Assembly (NCBI RefSeq): GCF_900104095.1
Contig: NZ_FNJO01000005.1
Coordinates: 310,001-374,000, forward strand
DNA: 64,000 nucleotides
Direction of reading: 5' to 3'
Source of the DNA: Ralstonia sp. 25mfcol4.1
GTDB taxonomy: Bacteria; Pseudomonadota; Gammaproteobacteria; Burkholderiales; Burkholderiaceae
The position numbers and the translations under genes were made by a program. Under the pieces are notes generated by a model. The model was not told the DNA's origin, searched no databases, and saw nothing but the letters and a program-made list of their open reading frames with translations. Numbering within the stretch: the stretch's first letter is position 1; every line of letters starts with the position of its first letter. Shown here one piece after another: positions 36,309 through 45,441 of this stretch.

Positions 36309-38670
36309 CACGGCAGGCGGCGTGGCGATGCGTGGCGGACTGACCCGCACGGGGCGCTGGCTGGCCATCGGCTGGCTGTTGCTGGTGGTGGCGCTGGCCG
36401 CGCACCAGTTCCAGTTCTGGCGGGCGTCGCGGCTGGACACCGACGTCATGGCGTTGTTGCCGACCAGCGAGCGCACGGCCACGGCCGACCTCGTGTTGCG
36501 GCGGCTGGCTGACGGTGTGGCGCGGGAAGTGGTGGTACTGGTGGGCAGTCCGGACTGGGCGCGCACCCGCGCCGCCGCGCAGCGTTTCAGTGCGGCCGCC
36601 GGGCGGCAGGCGGACCTGCTCAGGCCGGTCGACAAGATCGCGGCCTTCGACTTCGATGCGGCCCTGGCGTTCTACCGGCCCTGGCGCGACCGGCTGCTGA
36701 CCGATGCGCAGCGCCGACAGCTACAGGCCGCCGATCCCGACGCGCTGGCCCGGCAGGCGCTCACGCGGCTCTACCAGCTTTCCACGGGCCCGCGCCTGAC
36801 CGACTGGGCAGCAGATCCGATCGGGCTGTGGCAGGAATGGTGGCTGTCCCGGGCGGCCGTCACGCGCGTGCATGAGCGCGACGGGATGGCGGCGCTATCG
36901 GGAGACGGCCTGGAATGGACGCTGCTGTCGTACCAGATCACCAAGCCGGCGTTTTCCGCAAGCGGCAATACGGATTACGGCGACCTGATCAAGGCCGCCG
37001 AAGCCGCCGCGCTTCAGGGGGACGACGGCGTGCGTGTGATAGCGGCCGGGATTCCGCTGCACGCCGAAGCCGCCGCTGCACAGGCCAATCTGGAAATGAA
37101 CGTCATCGGCTGGGGCTCGCTGGCGGCGGTGCTGCTGCTGGTCTGGCTCGCGTTCCGGTCCTTGCGCCCGATCGTGCTGGTGGGGCTGTCCCTGCTGATC
37201 GGCACGGCGGCGGCGATCTCGGCCACGGCCATCGTGTTCGATCGCGTGCATCTGGTGACGCTGGTGTTCGGCGCCAGCCTGGTGGGCGTGGCCGAGGATT
37301 TCGGCATCCATTATTTCGTTACCCGCCAGGCCATGCCCGGCGCATCCCCGCCGAAGGTCATGCGGTTCCTGCTGCCCGGCATGGCGCTGGCGCTGTTGAC
37401 CAGCGTGGTGGCCTACCTGGCGCTGGGGATCGCGCCATTCCCCGGACTGCGCCAGATGGCGCTGTTTTCGGCAGTGGGGCTGGTAGCGGCCTTCCTGACC
37501 GTGGTGTTCTGGTTCCCGCTGCTGGACCGTGGCAAGTTGCGGCAGACGCGGCTGTCCACGTGGCTGGCCGACAGCCTGGCGCGCTGGCCGTGCGTGCGCA
37601 ACGATGCCCGCACGTGGATGGCGCTGGCCGGACTGGCGCTGTTCATCGTGCCAGGCCTCTGGCAGGTACGCGTCGTCGACGACGTGCGCCAGTTGCAGAG
37701 TTCGCCGCCGGCCCTGATCGAGGCCCAGCGTACGGCGGGCCGGCTGCTCGGCACGCCCAGCCCGGCGCAGTTCGTGCTGGTGCGCGGCGCCACGCCAGAC
37801 GAAGTGTTGTCCCGCGAGGAAGCCGTCAAGGCGCGGCTGGCCGATTCCATCGGCCGTGGCGACCTGGCCGGCTTCCTGTCGGTTTCGGACTGGGTGCCGT
37901 CGGCTGCGCGCCAGCGTGCCGATGCGACACTGACGAAACGCCAGGAGCTTGCGGTGCGTCAACGTGTGGCCCATGCGTTGGGCGGCACCATTGCGGCGCC
38001 GCCTGCAGCGGAAGGCGATGAGGTGCTGACGCTGAACGCGTGGCTGGCCCATCCGGTGTCGGGCACGCTGCGCCATCTGTGGCTGGGCCGCGAAGGCAGC
38101 GGCTATGCCAGCGTAATGCTGTTGCGCGGGCTGGAAAGGCCGTCGGCCATGCCGGGCATCGCGCACGAGGTCAGTGAGGTGAGCGGGGCCGAGTGGGTGG
38201 ACCGCATCGCCGATCTGTCGGGCCTGTTGCATCACTATCGCGTGCTTATGAGCTGGCTGCTGCTGGCGGGCGCCGCCGGTGTGGCGCTGCTGCTGGGCTG
38301 GCGCTATGGCGCCGCCGGCTGGCGCGCGCTGGTGCCTACACTGCTGGCGGCGGCGTTCAGCGTGGCTGTGCTGGGCTGGCTGCAGGTGCCGCTGCAGCTG
38401 TTCTCGGTGCTGGCCCTGGCGCTGCTGCTGGGAGTCGGCGTGGATTACGGCATCTTCCTGCTCGAACATCCCGGCGATGGGGTGTCATGGACGGCCATCG
38501 TTCTCGGTGCGGCCAGCACGCTGCTGGCGTTTGGCCTGCTGGCCTTGTCTTCCACGCCGGCGCTCCATGCGTTCGGCATGACCATGCTTTCGGGCGTGGG
38601 TGCGGTCTGGGTGCTGTCACCATGGTTTCGTCCGGCCGCCCGCCTATCCAATCACATTGAACAGGGTTGA
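36301..38670 (+). CDS. MMPL/RND-type exporter
   Basis: 789 residues. The TTG start at 36301 is 7 nt behind GAGGAG; an ATG ten codons in is the alternative. It has an N-terminal helix, a large periplasmic domain, and two blocks of about five or six helices (about 265-420 and 640-780), each starting with a short hydrophobic hairpin. It is the COG4258-type exporter of aryl-polyene clusters and likely moves the lipid-linked pigment out of the inner membrane to the LolA-like carrier. Confidence 0.92.
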   Translation: MSDTAGGVAMRGGLTRTGRWLAIGWLLLVVALAAHQFQFWRASRLDTDVMALLPTSERTATADLVLRRLADGVAREVVVLVGSPDWARTRAAAQRFSAAAGRQADLLRPVDKIAAFDFDAALAFYRPWRDRLLTDAQRRQLQAADPDALARQALTRLYQLSTGPRLTDWAADPIGLWQEWWLSRAAVTRVHERDGMAALSGDGLEWTLLSYQITKPAFSASGNTDYGDLIKAAEAAALQGDDGVRVIAAGIPLHAEAAAAQANLEMNVIGWGSLAAVLLLVWLAFRSLRPIVLVGLSLLIGTAAAISATAIVFDRVHLVTLVFGASLVGVAEDFGIHYFVTRQAMPGASPPKVMRFLLPGMALALLTSVVAYLALGIAPFPGLRQMALFSAVGLVAAFLTVVFWFPLLDRGKLRQTRLSTWLADSLARWPCVRNDARTWMALAGLALFIVPGLWQVRVVDDVRQLQSSPPALIEAQRTAGRLLGTPSPAQFVLVRGATPDEVLSREEAVKARLADSIGRGDLAGFLSVSDWVPSAARQRADATLTKRQELAVRQRVAHALGGTIAAPPAAEGDEVLTLNAWLAHPVSGTLRHLWLGREGSGYASVMLLRGLERPSAMPGIAHEVSEVSGAEWVDRIADLSGLLHHYRVLMSWLLLAGAAGVALLLGWRYGAAGWRALVPTLLAAAFSVAVLGWLQVPLQLFSVLALALLLGVGVDYGIFLLEHPGDGVSWTAIVLGAASTLLAFGLLALSSTPALHAFGMTMLSGVGAVWVLSPWFRPAARLSNHIEQG

Positions 38671-38675
38671 TTCAC

Positions 38676-39905
38676 ATGAAGAAGGAACAGGTAGAAGTTC
38701 TCATCGTCGGCGCCGGCCCCGCGGGCTCGGTGGCGGCCGGCCTGTTGCGCCGCCGCGGCATCGAGGTGCTGGTGATCGAGAAGGAGACCTTCCCGCGCTT
38801 CTCGATTGGCGAGAGCCTGCTGCCACAGAGCATGGCCTACATCGAAGAGGCCGGCATGCTCCAGGCCGTGGTGGAGGCCGGCTTCCAGTACAAGAACGGC
38901 GCTGCCTTCTCGCATAAGGGGCAGCACACAGCGTTCGACTTCCGCGACAAGTTCTCGCCGGGCTGGGGCACCACGTACCAGGTGCAGCGCGCCGACTTCG
39001 ACAACGTGCTGATCCGCGAGGCCGCGAAGCAAGGCGCCCAGGTGCGCTTCCGGCACGTGGTGGAAGCGGTGGACGTGAGCGGCGCCCGGCCTCTGGTGAC
39101 GGTGCGCGACCCGGACGGCGAGGTCTACACCGTGGAGCCGAAATTCCTGCTCGATGCCTCTGGCTTCGGGCGCATCCTGCCGCGTCTGCTGAAGCTGGAG
39201 TCGCCGTCGAACTTCCCCGTGCGCGCGGCCATCTTCACGCACGTGGAAGACCGCGTGCCCGTGGGCGCATTCGACCGCAACAAGATTCTGATCAGCGTGC
39301 ATCCCGAGCACGTGGACGTCTGGTACTGGACCATCCCGTTCTCGAACGGCCGCTGCTCGCAGGGCGTGGTGGCGGAAAAGTCGTTCCTCGACCGCTATGC
39401 CGGCGACGAAATGGCGAAGCTCAAGACGCTGGTCGGCGAAGAGCCGGGCCTGGCCGGACTGCTCAAGGACGCCAACTGGGATACCCCGGCACGCCAGATC
39501 GTCGGCTATTCGGCCAACGTCAGTTCGCTGTGGGGCAACGGCTACGCGCTGCTGGGCAACGCCGGCGAATTCCTCGACCCGGTATTCTCGTCGGGGGTGA
39601 CGATCGCTTTCAAGTCGGCCAGCCTGGCTGCAGCCTGCGTGGCGCGGCAGATCGCCGGCGAAACGGTGGACTGGGACGCCGAGTACGCCAGGCCGCTTAA
39701 GGCCGGCGTGGACTGCTTCCGCACGTACGTGGAGGCATGGTACGAAGGCAGCTTCCAGAAGGTGATCTTCCATCCCAACGGCACGCCCGAGATCCGCCGG
39801 ATGATTTCGTCGATCCTGGCCGGATACGCGTGGGATACCGACAACCCTTACGTAGCCGAGTCGCGGCGGCGGCTTGGCGTGCTGGAGCAGCTTTGCTCGG
39901 CTTGA
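38676..39905 (+). CDS. FAD-dependent halogenase-like oxidoreductase
   Basis: 409 residues. It has an N-terminal FAD motif VGAGPAGSVAAG (residues 11-22), FPRFSIGESLLPQ, KNGAAF (a Lys in the place typical of phenol halogenases) and WYWTIP at residues 216-221. The last matches WxWxIP, the hallmark of flavin-dependent halogenases. A nearby DPVFSSGV motif also fits. It could halogenate the aryl head group, as in brominated xanthomonadins, or act as a monooxygenase with an inherited motif. ATG at 38676 was chosen over a TTG at 38667 that lacks its own SD. Confidence 0.85.
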   Translation: MKKEQVEVLIVGAGPAGSVAAGLLRRRGIEVLVIEKETFPRFSIGESLLPQSMAYIEEAGMLQAVVEAGFQYKNGAAFSHKGQHTAFDFRDKFSPGWGTTYQVQRADFDNVLIREAAKQGAQVRFRHVVEAVDVSGARPLVTVRDPDGEVYTVEPKFLLDASGFGRILPRLLKLESPSNFPVRAAIFTHVEDRVPVGAFDRNKILISVHPEHVDVWYWTIPFSNGRCSQGVVAEKSFLDRYAGDEMAKLKTLVGEEPGLAGLLKDANWDTPARQIVGYSANVSSLWGNGYALLGNAGEFLDPVFSSGVTIAFKSASLAAACVARQIAGETVDWDAEYARPLKAGVDCFRTYVEAWYEGSFQKVIFHPNGTPEIRRMISSILAGYAWDTDNPYVAESRRRLGVLEQLCSA

Positions 39906-40528
39906 GCCGTACCCTGGCCGCTGCCGCATGCGTGGGCCTGGTGGCGCTGGCCGGGTGTGCGACGCAGCCGCCACGAGACGGCACGTCCGCTGGCGCAGCG
40001 TCCGGCACGCGCGCCGAGCGTGCGGTGCCGCTGCTGCGCATGCCGCCGGGGTCACTGGGCCGCACCCTGAACCTGCAGCAGCAGATCACGGTGCAATACC
40101 CGTCGCCGCAGGGCGAGCAGACACGCGACATGCTGGCGCTGCTTGAAGCCGATGCCGCACATACCCGGCTGGCCGCGGTGGCGGGGGGCCAGGTGCTGGC
40201 CCGCCTGGACTGGGACGGTCACGACCTGCGCGTGAGCAAGGCACCGTGGGCACCCCCGGAACTGCTGCCCGAGCGTATCCTCAGTGATCTGCAGTTGTCG
40301 CTGTGGCCGGTGGCGGCCATCCAGGCGGCACTGCCGGCGGGCTGGCGCGTCGAAGTGGCGCCCGGTGTTCGCCAGTTGCGGGCGGGCGACGAAGTCGTGG
40401 TGGAAATCCGCTATCCCGACGCCCGGACCACGCTGTTCGAGCAGCGGCGTGACGGCTATCGGCTGACGATCCGTACGCTGCAGGATCTCGGCGGGCGGCA
40501 GGACTCAGGGCAGGAGAGGGCGCAATGA
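39902..40528 (+). CDS. DUF3261-type lipoprotein
   Basis: 208 residues. The TTG start at 39902 overlaps the previous stop, and the product then begins with a hydrophobic stretch ending in the lipobox LAGC (Cys near residue 17). A soluble beta-rich domain follows (WDGHDLRVSKAPW; DEVVVEIRYPD). DUF3261 lipoproteins recur in aryl-polyene clusters and may act at the outer membrane in pigment placement. The start codon is uncertain; an earlier start would hide the lipobox. Confidence 0.8.
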   Translation: MSRTLAAAACVGLVALAGCATQPPRDGTSAGAASGTRAERAVPLLRMPPGSLGRTLNLQQQITVQYPSPQGEQTRDMLALLEADAAHTRLAAVAGGQVLARLDWDGHDLRVSKAPWAPPELLPERILSDLQLSLWPVAAIQAALPAGWRVEVAPGVRQLRAGDEVVVEIRYPDARTTLFEQRRDGYRLTIRTLQDLGGRQDSGQERAQ

Positions 40529-41715
40529 CGGTCTACATGAATGCGATGAACGTGATCTGCGCGCTCGGTAGCGGCGCGGATGCCGTCCGCGCGGCACTGT
40601 TCCGGACCGATGGTCCCAGCGGCGGCGAGCTGACGGACCGCTATACGCCTGGCATGCCGTTGCATCTGGGCACCGTGCGCGAAGCCGTTGCCGCCACCGA
40701 TCTGCCCGCTGGTATCGCGCCGGAACTGTTCAGCCGCAACAATGCGTTGCTGGACCGCACGCTGGCGGCGATCCGTCCCGCAGTGGAAGCCGCAATGGCG
40801 CGGGTAGGCCCACAGCGCGTGGCGATTGTGCTCGGCACCAGCACATCGGGCATCAGCGGCGGCGAGATCGCCGTGAGCGAACGTGCCCGCACGGGCGCTT
40901 GGCCCGCCGGATTCCATTACGGGCAGCAGGAGCTTGGCTCGCCCGCGCAATACCTGGCGCTGGCGCTGGGCGTGGCCGGGCCGTCGTACACGATTTCCAC
41001 CGCTTGCTCGTCGAGCGCCAAGTCCCTCGTCGCCGCGGCGCGCCTGCTGGAGCAGGGCATTGCCGACGTAGCCATCGCGGGTGGGGTGGATACGCTGTGC
41101 GCGTTCACGATCGCGGGATTCCGCTCGCTGGACAGTGTCAGCGTCGAACGCTGCAATCCGCTGTCCGCGAACCGCCAGGGCATCAATCTGGGCGAAGGTG
41201 CGGCGCTGTTCCTGATGTCGCGCGAAGCAGGGCCGGTGCGGCTGGCCGGCTGGGGTGAGACGTCGGACGCGCACCACATGTCCGCGCCGGACCCGGCTGG
41301 CGCCGGAGCGCGTGCCGCGATGCAGCAGGCGCTGGCGCGCGCCGGCTTGGGCCCGGCGGACATCGACTACCTGAACCTGCACGGCACCGCCACGGAACAG
41401 AACGACGCGATGGAATCGCGCGCGGTGTCGGATCTGCTGGGCTCCGATGTGCCGGTCAGCTCCACCAAACCGCAGACCGGCCATACGCTGGCCGCCGCCG
41501 GCGCGGTGGAGGCAGCCCTGATGTACCTGACGCTGGACGGCAATCCGCATGGCAGGCTGCCCGCGCACTGGTGGGACGGCGTGGCCGACGACGCCTTGCC
41601 GGCGCTGCACGTGGTGGGGCCTGACGAGTCGCTGGGCCGGCCCGTGCGGCATGTGATGAGCAATTCGTTCGCGTTTGGCGGCAGCAACAGCGTGCTGGTG
41701 ATGGGACGGGGCTAA
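40525..41715 (+). CDS. Beta-ketoacyl-ACP synthase (ApeO-like)
   Basis: 396 residues with a full thiolase fold. The nucleophile Cys161 is in STACSSSAKS. The two His lie in NLHGTATEQND and TKPQTGHTLAAAGA. It overlaps the lipoprotein gene by 4 bp. It is probably the main elongating synthase, pairing with the chain-length factor at 29079 as reported for the Xenorhabdus aryl-polyene synthase. The remaining ketosynthase at 42925 is of the stand-alone ApeR type. Confidence 0.95.
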   Translation: MTVYMNAMNVICALGSGADAVRAALFRTDGPSGGELTDRYTPGMPLHLGTVREAVAATDLPAGIAPELFSRNNALLDRTLAAIRPAVEAAMARVGPQRVAIVLGTSTSGISGGEIAVSERARTGAWPAGFHYGQQELGSPAQYLALALGVAGPSYTISTACSSSAKSLVAAARLLEQGIADVAIAGGVDTLCAFTIAGFRSLDSVSVERCNPLSANRQGINLGEGAALFLMSREAGPVRLAGWGETSDAHHMSAPDPAGAGARAAMQQALARAGLGPADIDYLNLHGTATEQNDAMESRAVSDLLGSDVPVSSTKPQTGHTLAAAGAVEAALMYLTLDGNPHGRLPAHWWDGVADDALPALHVVGPDESLGRPVRHVMSNSFAFGGSNSVLVMGRG

Positions 41716-41717
41716 AG

Positions 41718-42200
41718 ATGAATACAACCGAACCGATATCGAATCAAGTGCAACTGCCTCCGGTGGCCGAGGTGGTGCCTCACGCAGGCGCGATGCGCCT
41801 GATCGACGAACTGGTGCATGTGGATGCCGACGGCTGCGTGGCGCGCGCCACGGTACGCGCCACGCAGCTGTTCGTGGACGATGACGGCATGCCGGGCTGG
41901 GTGGGCATCGAATACATGGCCCAGACCATTGCCGCATGGGCTGGCGCGCAGGACCGCATGGCCGGGCGTCCGGCGGGCATCGGCTTCCTGCTGGGCTCCC
42001 GGCGCTACGCGTGCGACGTGCCCGCATTTCCCGTGGGCAGCGTGTTGACGGTGGCCGCCCGCGTGGAACTGGCCGGCGAGAATGGCTTGGGAATGTTTGC
42101 CTGCACGCTGTCGCTGGATGGCCGCGAGGTGGCGCGCGCCAATGTTTCGGTATTCCAGCCTGCCGATGCGCGGGCGTTTCTCCAGGGGCAGCAAGCATGA
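41718..42200 (+). CDS. ApeP-like 3-hydroxyacyl-ACP dehydratase
   Basis: 160 residues of hotdog fold. VPHAGAMRLIDELVHVD near residues 19-35 carries the catalytic His. It lies 2 bp after the synthase stop and overlaps the reductase ATG by 4 bp. It should form a heterodimer with an ApeI-type dehydratase; here that partner is the C-terminal domain of the ligase at 31730. Confidence 0.9.
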   Translation: MNTTEPISNQVQLPPVAEVVPHAGAMRLIDELVHVDADGCVARATVRATQLFVDDDGMPGWVGIEYMAQTIAAWAGAQDRMAGRPAGIGFLLGSRRYACDVPAFPVGSVLTVAARVELAGENGLGMFACTLSLDGREVARANVSVFQPADARAFLQGQQA

Positions 42201-42928
42201 CCAACAAGACCGTGCTCGTCACGGGTTCCTCGCGCGGCATTGGCCGCGCCATCGCGTTGCGCCTCGCGCACGATGGCTACGACGTGGTGGTGCATTGCCG
42301 CGCGCGGCGCGACGAGGCCGAGGCCGTGGCCGACGCCGCGCGGGCTTTCGGCCGCAATGCGCGCGTGCTGGCCTTCGACATTGCTGACCGCGAAACCACG
42401 GCCAGCACCCTTCTGGCCGACATCGAGGAACACGGCTGCTACTACGGGGTGGTCTGCAACGCAGGCCTGGCGCGCGATGCGGCGTTTCCCGCCATGACAG
42501 GCGACGAATGGGACGAAGTGGTGCATACCAACCTGGATGCGTTCTACAACGTGCTGAACCCGCTGGTCATGCCGATGGTGCAGCGCCGCCAGGCCGGCCG
42601 CATCGTCACGCTGTCGTCGGTGTCGGGGCTGGTGGGCAACCGGGGACAGACCAACTACAGCGCGGCCAAGGCCGGCATCATAGGCGCCACCAAGGCGCTG
42701 GCCATCGAGCTGGCCAAGCGGCAGATCACGGTCAACTGCGTGGCCCCGGGACTGATCGATACAGAGATGATTGACGAACACGTGCGCGAAGAGGCACTGA
42801 AGATGATCCCGGCCCGACGTGTGGGAACGCCCGACGAAGTGGCCGCCACGGTGGCCTTCCTGCTTTCGCCAGATGCCGGTTACATTACACGCCAGGTGAT
42901 TTCGGTGAACGGGGGGATGTTTGGATGA
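42197..42928 (+). CDS. 3-oxoacyl-ACP reductase (FabG-like, ApeQ type)
   Basis: 243 residues of SDR fold: GSSRGIGRAIALRLA for the cofactor, NAG in VVCNAGLAR, the Ser in SSVSG and YSAAKAG for the catalytic Tyr/Lys. It overlaps both neighbours by 4 bp. It reduces the beta-keto group in each polyene elongation cycle, using NADPH. Confidence 0.96.
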   Translation: MTNKTVLVTGSSRGIGRAIALRLAHDGYDVVVHCRARRDEAEAVADAARAFGRNARVLAFDIADRETTASTLLADIEEHGCYYGVVCNAGLARDAAFPAMTGDEWDEVVHTNLDAFYNVLNPLVMPMVQRRQAGRIVTLSSVSGLVGNRGQTNYSAAKAGIIGATKALAIELAKRQITVNCVAPGLIDTEMIDEHVREEALKMIPARRVGTPDEVAATVAFLLSPDAGYITRQVISVNGGMFG

Positions 42929-44154
42929 AGCGGGTCGTAGTTACCGGCGCGGGCGCAGTGAGTGCCCTGGGCAACCATTGGCCGACGGTGCGCGAGCGCC
43001 TGGCCAGCGGGCGCAACGCCGTGGTGCAGATGCCCGAGTGGGACGATATCCGGGGGCTTAACACCCGGCTCGGCGCGCCCGTGCCGGCGTTCACGCTGCC
43101 GCCGCATTACACGCGCAAGCTGACCAGGTCGATGGGGCGGGTGTCGCTGATGGCAGTGCTGGCCAGCGAGGCCGCGCTGGCCGACGCCGGCCTGGCAGGC
43201 GATCCGCTGGTCACGAGCGGACGCATGGGCATTGCGTACGGGTCCTCCACGGGCACGCCGTCGGCGGTGCAGGACTTCGGGCGCATGATGAGCGAGCGGT
43301 CGACCGAGGACATCAGCGCCACCACGTACATCCGCATGATGCCGCACACCGCGGCGGTGAACATCGGCGTGTTCTTCGGCATCACGGGGCGCATCCTGAC
43401 CACGTCAAGCGCGTGCACGTCCGGCAGCCAGGGCATTGGCTATGCGTACGAGACCATCCGTATGGGCAAGCAGGTGGCGATGCTGGCGGGCGGCGGGGAA
43501 GAGTTGGACGCCACCGAGGCGGCGGTGTTCGACACACTGTTCGCCACCAGCACGCGCAACGATGCACCGCACACCACGCCGCGCCCGTTCGATGCCGACC
43601 GCGACGGCCTGGTGCTGGGGGAAGGGGCGGGGACGCTGGTGCTGGAGGAACTCGAACACGCGCAGGCGCGAGGCGCGCGTATCCTCGCCGAGATCGTCGG
43701 CTACGGCACTAATAGCGACGGCGCGCACGTGACGCAGCCCCAGGCCGATACCATGGCCGTGGCCATGCGCCTGGCGCTGGAGGAAGCCGGCATTGCCCCC
43801 GGGGCGGTGGGCTACGTCAACGCGCACGGCACGGCCACCGATCACGGCGATATCGCCGAATCGCATGCCACGCATGCGGTGTTCGGCCCGGATATCCCCA
43901 TCAGTTCGCTCAAGAGCTTCATGGGCCATACGCTGGGCGCGTGCGGCGCGCTGGAGGCCTGGATGACCATCGAGATGATGCGCGACCGCTGGTTTGCGCC
44001 CACGGCGAACCTGACCAGGCCGGACCCGCGCTGCGCGCCGCTGGACCACATCATGGGCGAGGGTCGCCGCATCGACACCGATTACGTGATGACCAACAAT
44101 TTCGCGTTCGGGGGCATCAATACCGCGCTGGTATTCCGCCGCTGGCACACCTGA
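42925..44154 (+). CDS. Beta-ketoacyl-ACP synthase II-type (ApeR-like)
   Basis: 409 residues. Nucleophile Cys164 in SSACTSGSQG; His in NAHGTATDHGD; Lys/His in SSLKSFMGHTLGA. It resembles FabF. It is a stand-alone synthase in aryl-polyene clusters, likely for the first condensations. It overlaps the reductase gene by 4 bp and is followed by a 73-bp gap. Confidence 0.95.
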   Translation: MKRVVVTGAGAVSALGNHWPTVRERLASGRNAVVQMPEWDDIRGLNTRLGAPVPAFTLPPHYTRKLTRSMGRVSLMAVLASEAALADAGLAGDPLVTSGRMGIAYGSSTGTPSAVQDFGRMMSERSTEDISATTYIRMMPHTAAVNIGVFFGITGRILTTSSACTSGSQGIGYAYETIRMGKQVAMLAGGGEELDATEAAVFDTLFATSTRNDAPHTTPRPFDADRDGLVLGEGAGTLVLEELEHAQARGARILAEIVGYGTNSDGAHVTQPQADTMAVAMRLALEEAGIAPGAVGYVNAHGTATDHGDIAESHATHAVFGPDIPISSLKSFMGHTLGACGALEAWMTIEMMRDRWFAPTANLTRPDPRCAPLDHIMGEGRRIDTDYVMTNNFAFGGINTALVFRRWHT

Positions 44155-44227
44155 ATCCGCAGCAATGCCGCGCCGCCGTGACGTAATTCGTCTAACCTGT
44201 TCCACAACCAAAAAGAAAGGAAGGTCA

Positions 44228-44677
44228 ATGAAACTCGCCGCCCTCCCGCTGGCTGCCGTTGCCTGTGCGGCCACACTGCTGTCCACGCCCGCCGCCGCGC
44301 GCGATACAAAGTACATGCTGCCGTTCGCCGACGTGCTGAGCATGCCCGAAGCGCAGGAAAAGCTCGATGGCTCGGTGAAGTTCTATCTGTCGGGTGCCAA
44401 GACGCCCAAGGTGCTGGAAAAGAAGGACAGCGACGTCTCGAACAAGAAGACCAACGGTGTGGGAAAGAGCGACGAGGAGGCCTGCCGCTGGGCCGCGCTG
44501 TCCGCGCTGATCGCCTTCCAGGAGAAGGCCAAGTCGGTGGGCGCCAACGCGGTGGTCGACATGGTGAGCTATTACAGGAAGGATACCAACGCCAGCGCGA
44601 CGGAGTACGAATGCCACGCCGGAGCCGTGGTGGCGGGCGTTACCCTCAAGGGCACGTACGCCAACGTGGCGAACTGA
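44228..44677 (+). CDS. Small secreted protein of unknown function (often mislabelled excinuclease)
   Basis: 149 residues, with an SD (AAAGGAAGG) before ATG 44228. A signal peptide (to about AARA) is followed by a compact domain with DGSVKFYLSG, VSNKKTNGVGKSDEEACRWA and YECHAGAVVAG, plus two Cys that could form a disulfide. Pseudomonas proteins with these motifs carry the misleading name excinuclease; no ABC-ATPase parts are present. It lies within the aryl-polyene operon, so a role at the cell envelope is possible. Confidence 0.82.
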   Translation: MKLAALPLAAVACAATLLSTPAAARDTKYMLPFADVLSMPEAQEKLDGSVKFYLSGAKTPKVLEKKDSDVSNKKTNGVGKSDEEACRWAALSALIAFQEKAKSVGANAVVDMVSYYRKDTNASATEYECHAGAVVAGVTLKGTYANVAN

Positions 44678-44727
44678 TCCGTCACCCAGACACGCTGCGC
44701 CAGAAGCTGCCGAAGGAACCCGTCACC

Positions 44728-45426
44728 ATGCCGATTGCCCTGCGTACCGGATCGGTCATGGCCTTTGCCGCCATGGCGCCACCTGTCAGCCGCTGGATGT
44801 CCGCCGAGGAACTGGCGCGGCTGGCGGCCATGCGGGCGCAGCAACGCGCCGAGCAGTTCGCGGCGGGCCGCTGGCTGGCGCGGCGGCTGCTGGCCGTGAC
44901 CTTCGGGGGCGATGCATCGGAATGGGCGCTGTCGGCGGCGGAGGACGCGCCGCCGCTGGCGACCCATGTGGCCGGCGCGGTGGGTACGCCGGTTTTCGTC
45001 TCGATTGCCCACTCGGGCGATCACCTTGCCTGTGCGGTCTCCGACATGCCGGTCGGCGTCGATATCGAGGAACTGCAGCCGCGCCGCCATCTGGATACGC
45101 TGATCGAGGCCACGACCACGGAGGGCGAGCGCGCGGCGCTGCCCGAACTGCTGGCCGATGGCGACGAGGATGCCCGCATGCTGGCGTTCTTCCAGCTCTG
45201 GACGCTCAAGGAGGCGTGGATCAAGTGCCACGGTGGCAACCTGTTCCAGACCATGATGGGACAGCTGGTGGAGGCCAGGCCGTCGCCCCTGGCGCAGGCC
45301 AACGGGCTGACCTGGCGCCGCAAGAATGCCGTGCTGGCGCTGGCCGCCGCGTCGGGGCTGGAGGATGACCTCGGTCTGCCGCAGGCCGCCGGCTGGCGGC
45401 TGCACGCGCAGGAAACCGTCGATTGA
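44728..45426 (+). CDS. 4'-phosphopantetheinyl transferase
   Basis: 232 residues. The Sfp-type motifs are GVDIEE (Mg/CoA binding, near 111) and WTLKEAWIK (near 157). It likely converts both acyl carrier proteins to their active form. The preceding gene ends 50 bp upstream. ATG at 44728 follows AAGGAACC. It ends the plus-strand cluster and converges with the IclR gene. Confidence 0.93.
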   Translation: MPIALRTGSVMAFAAMAPPVSRWMSAEELARLAAMRAQQRAEQFAAGRWLARRLLAVTFGGDASEWALSAAEDAPPLATHVAGAVGTPVFVSIAHSGDHLACAVSDMPVGVDIEELQPRRHLDTLIEATTTEGERAALPELLADGDEDARMLAFFQLWTLKEAWIKCHGGNLFQTMMGQLVEARPSPLAQANGLTWRRKNAVLALAAASGLEDDLGLPQAAGWRLHAQETVD

Positions 45427-45441
45427 CCCTGGGCGCGACGC

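Noticed and set aside
40525-44154. Primary fatty-acid synthesis (fab) cluster
   Set aside because: The ketosynthase, reductase and dehydratase genes lie with a chain-length factor, MMPL exporter, LolA-like carrier and DUF3261 lipoprotein, which together mark an aryl-polyene cluster.
44228-44677. Name 'excinuclease ABC subunit A' for the small secreted protein
   Set aside because: No ATPase or zinc-finger motifs, only 149 residues and a signal peptide. The label is inherited from misnamed homologues.
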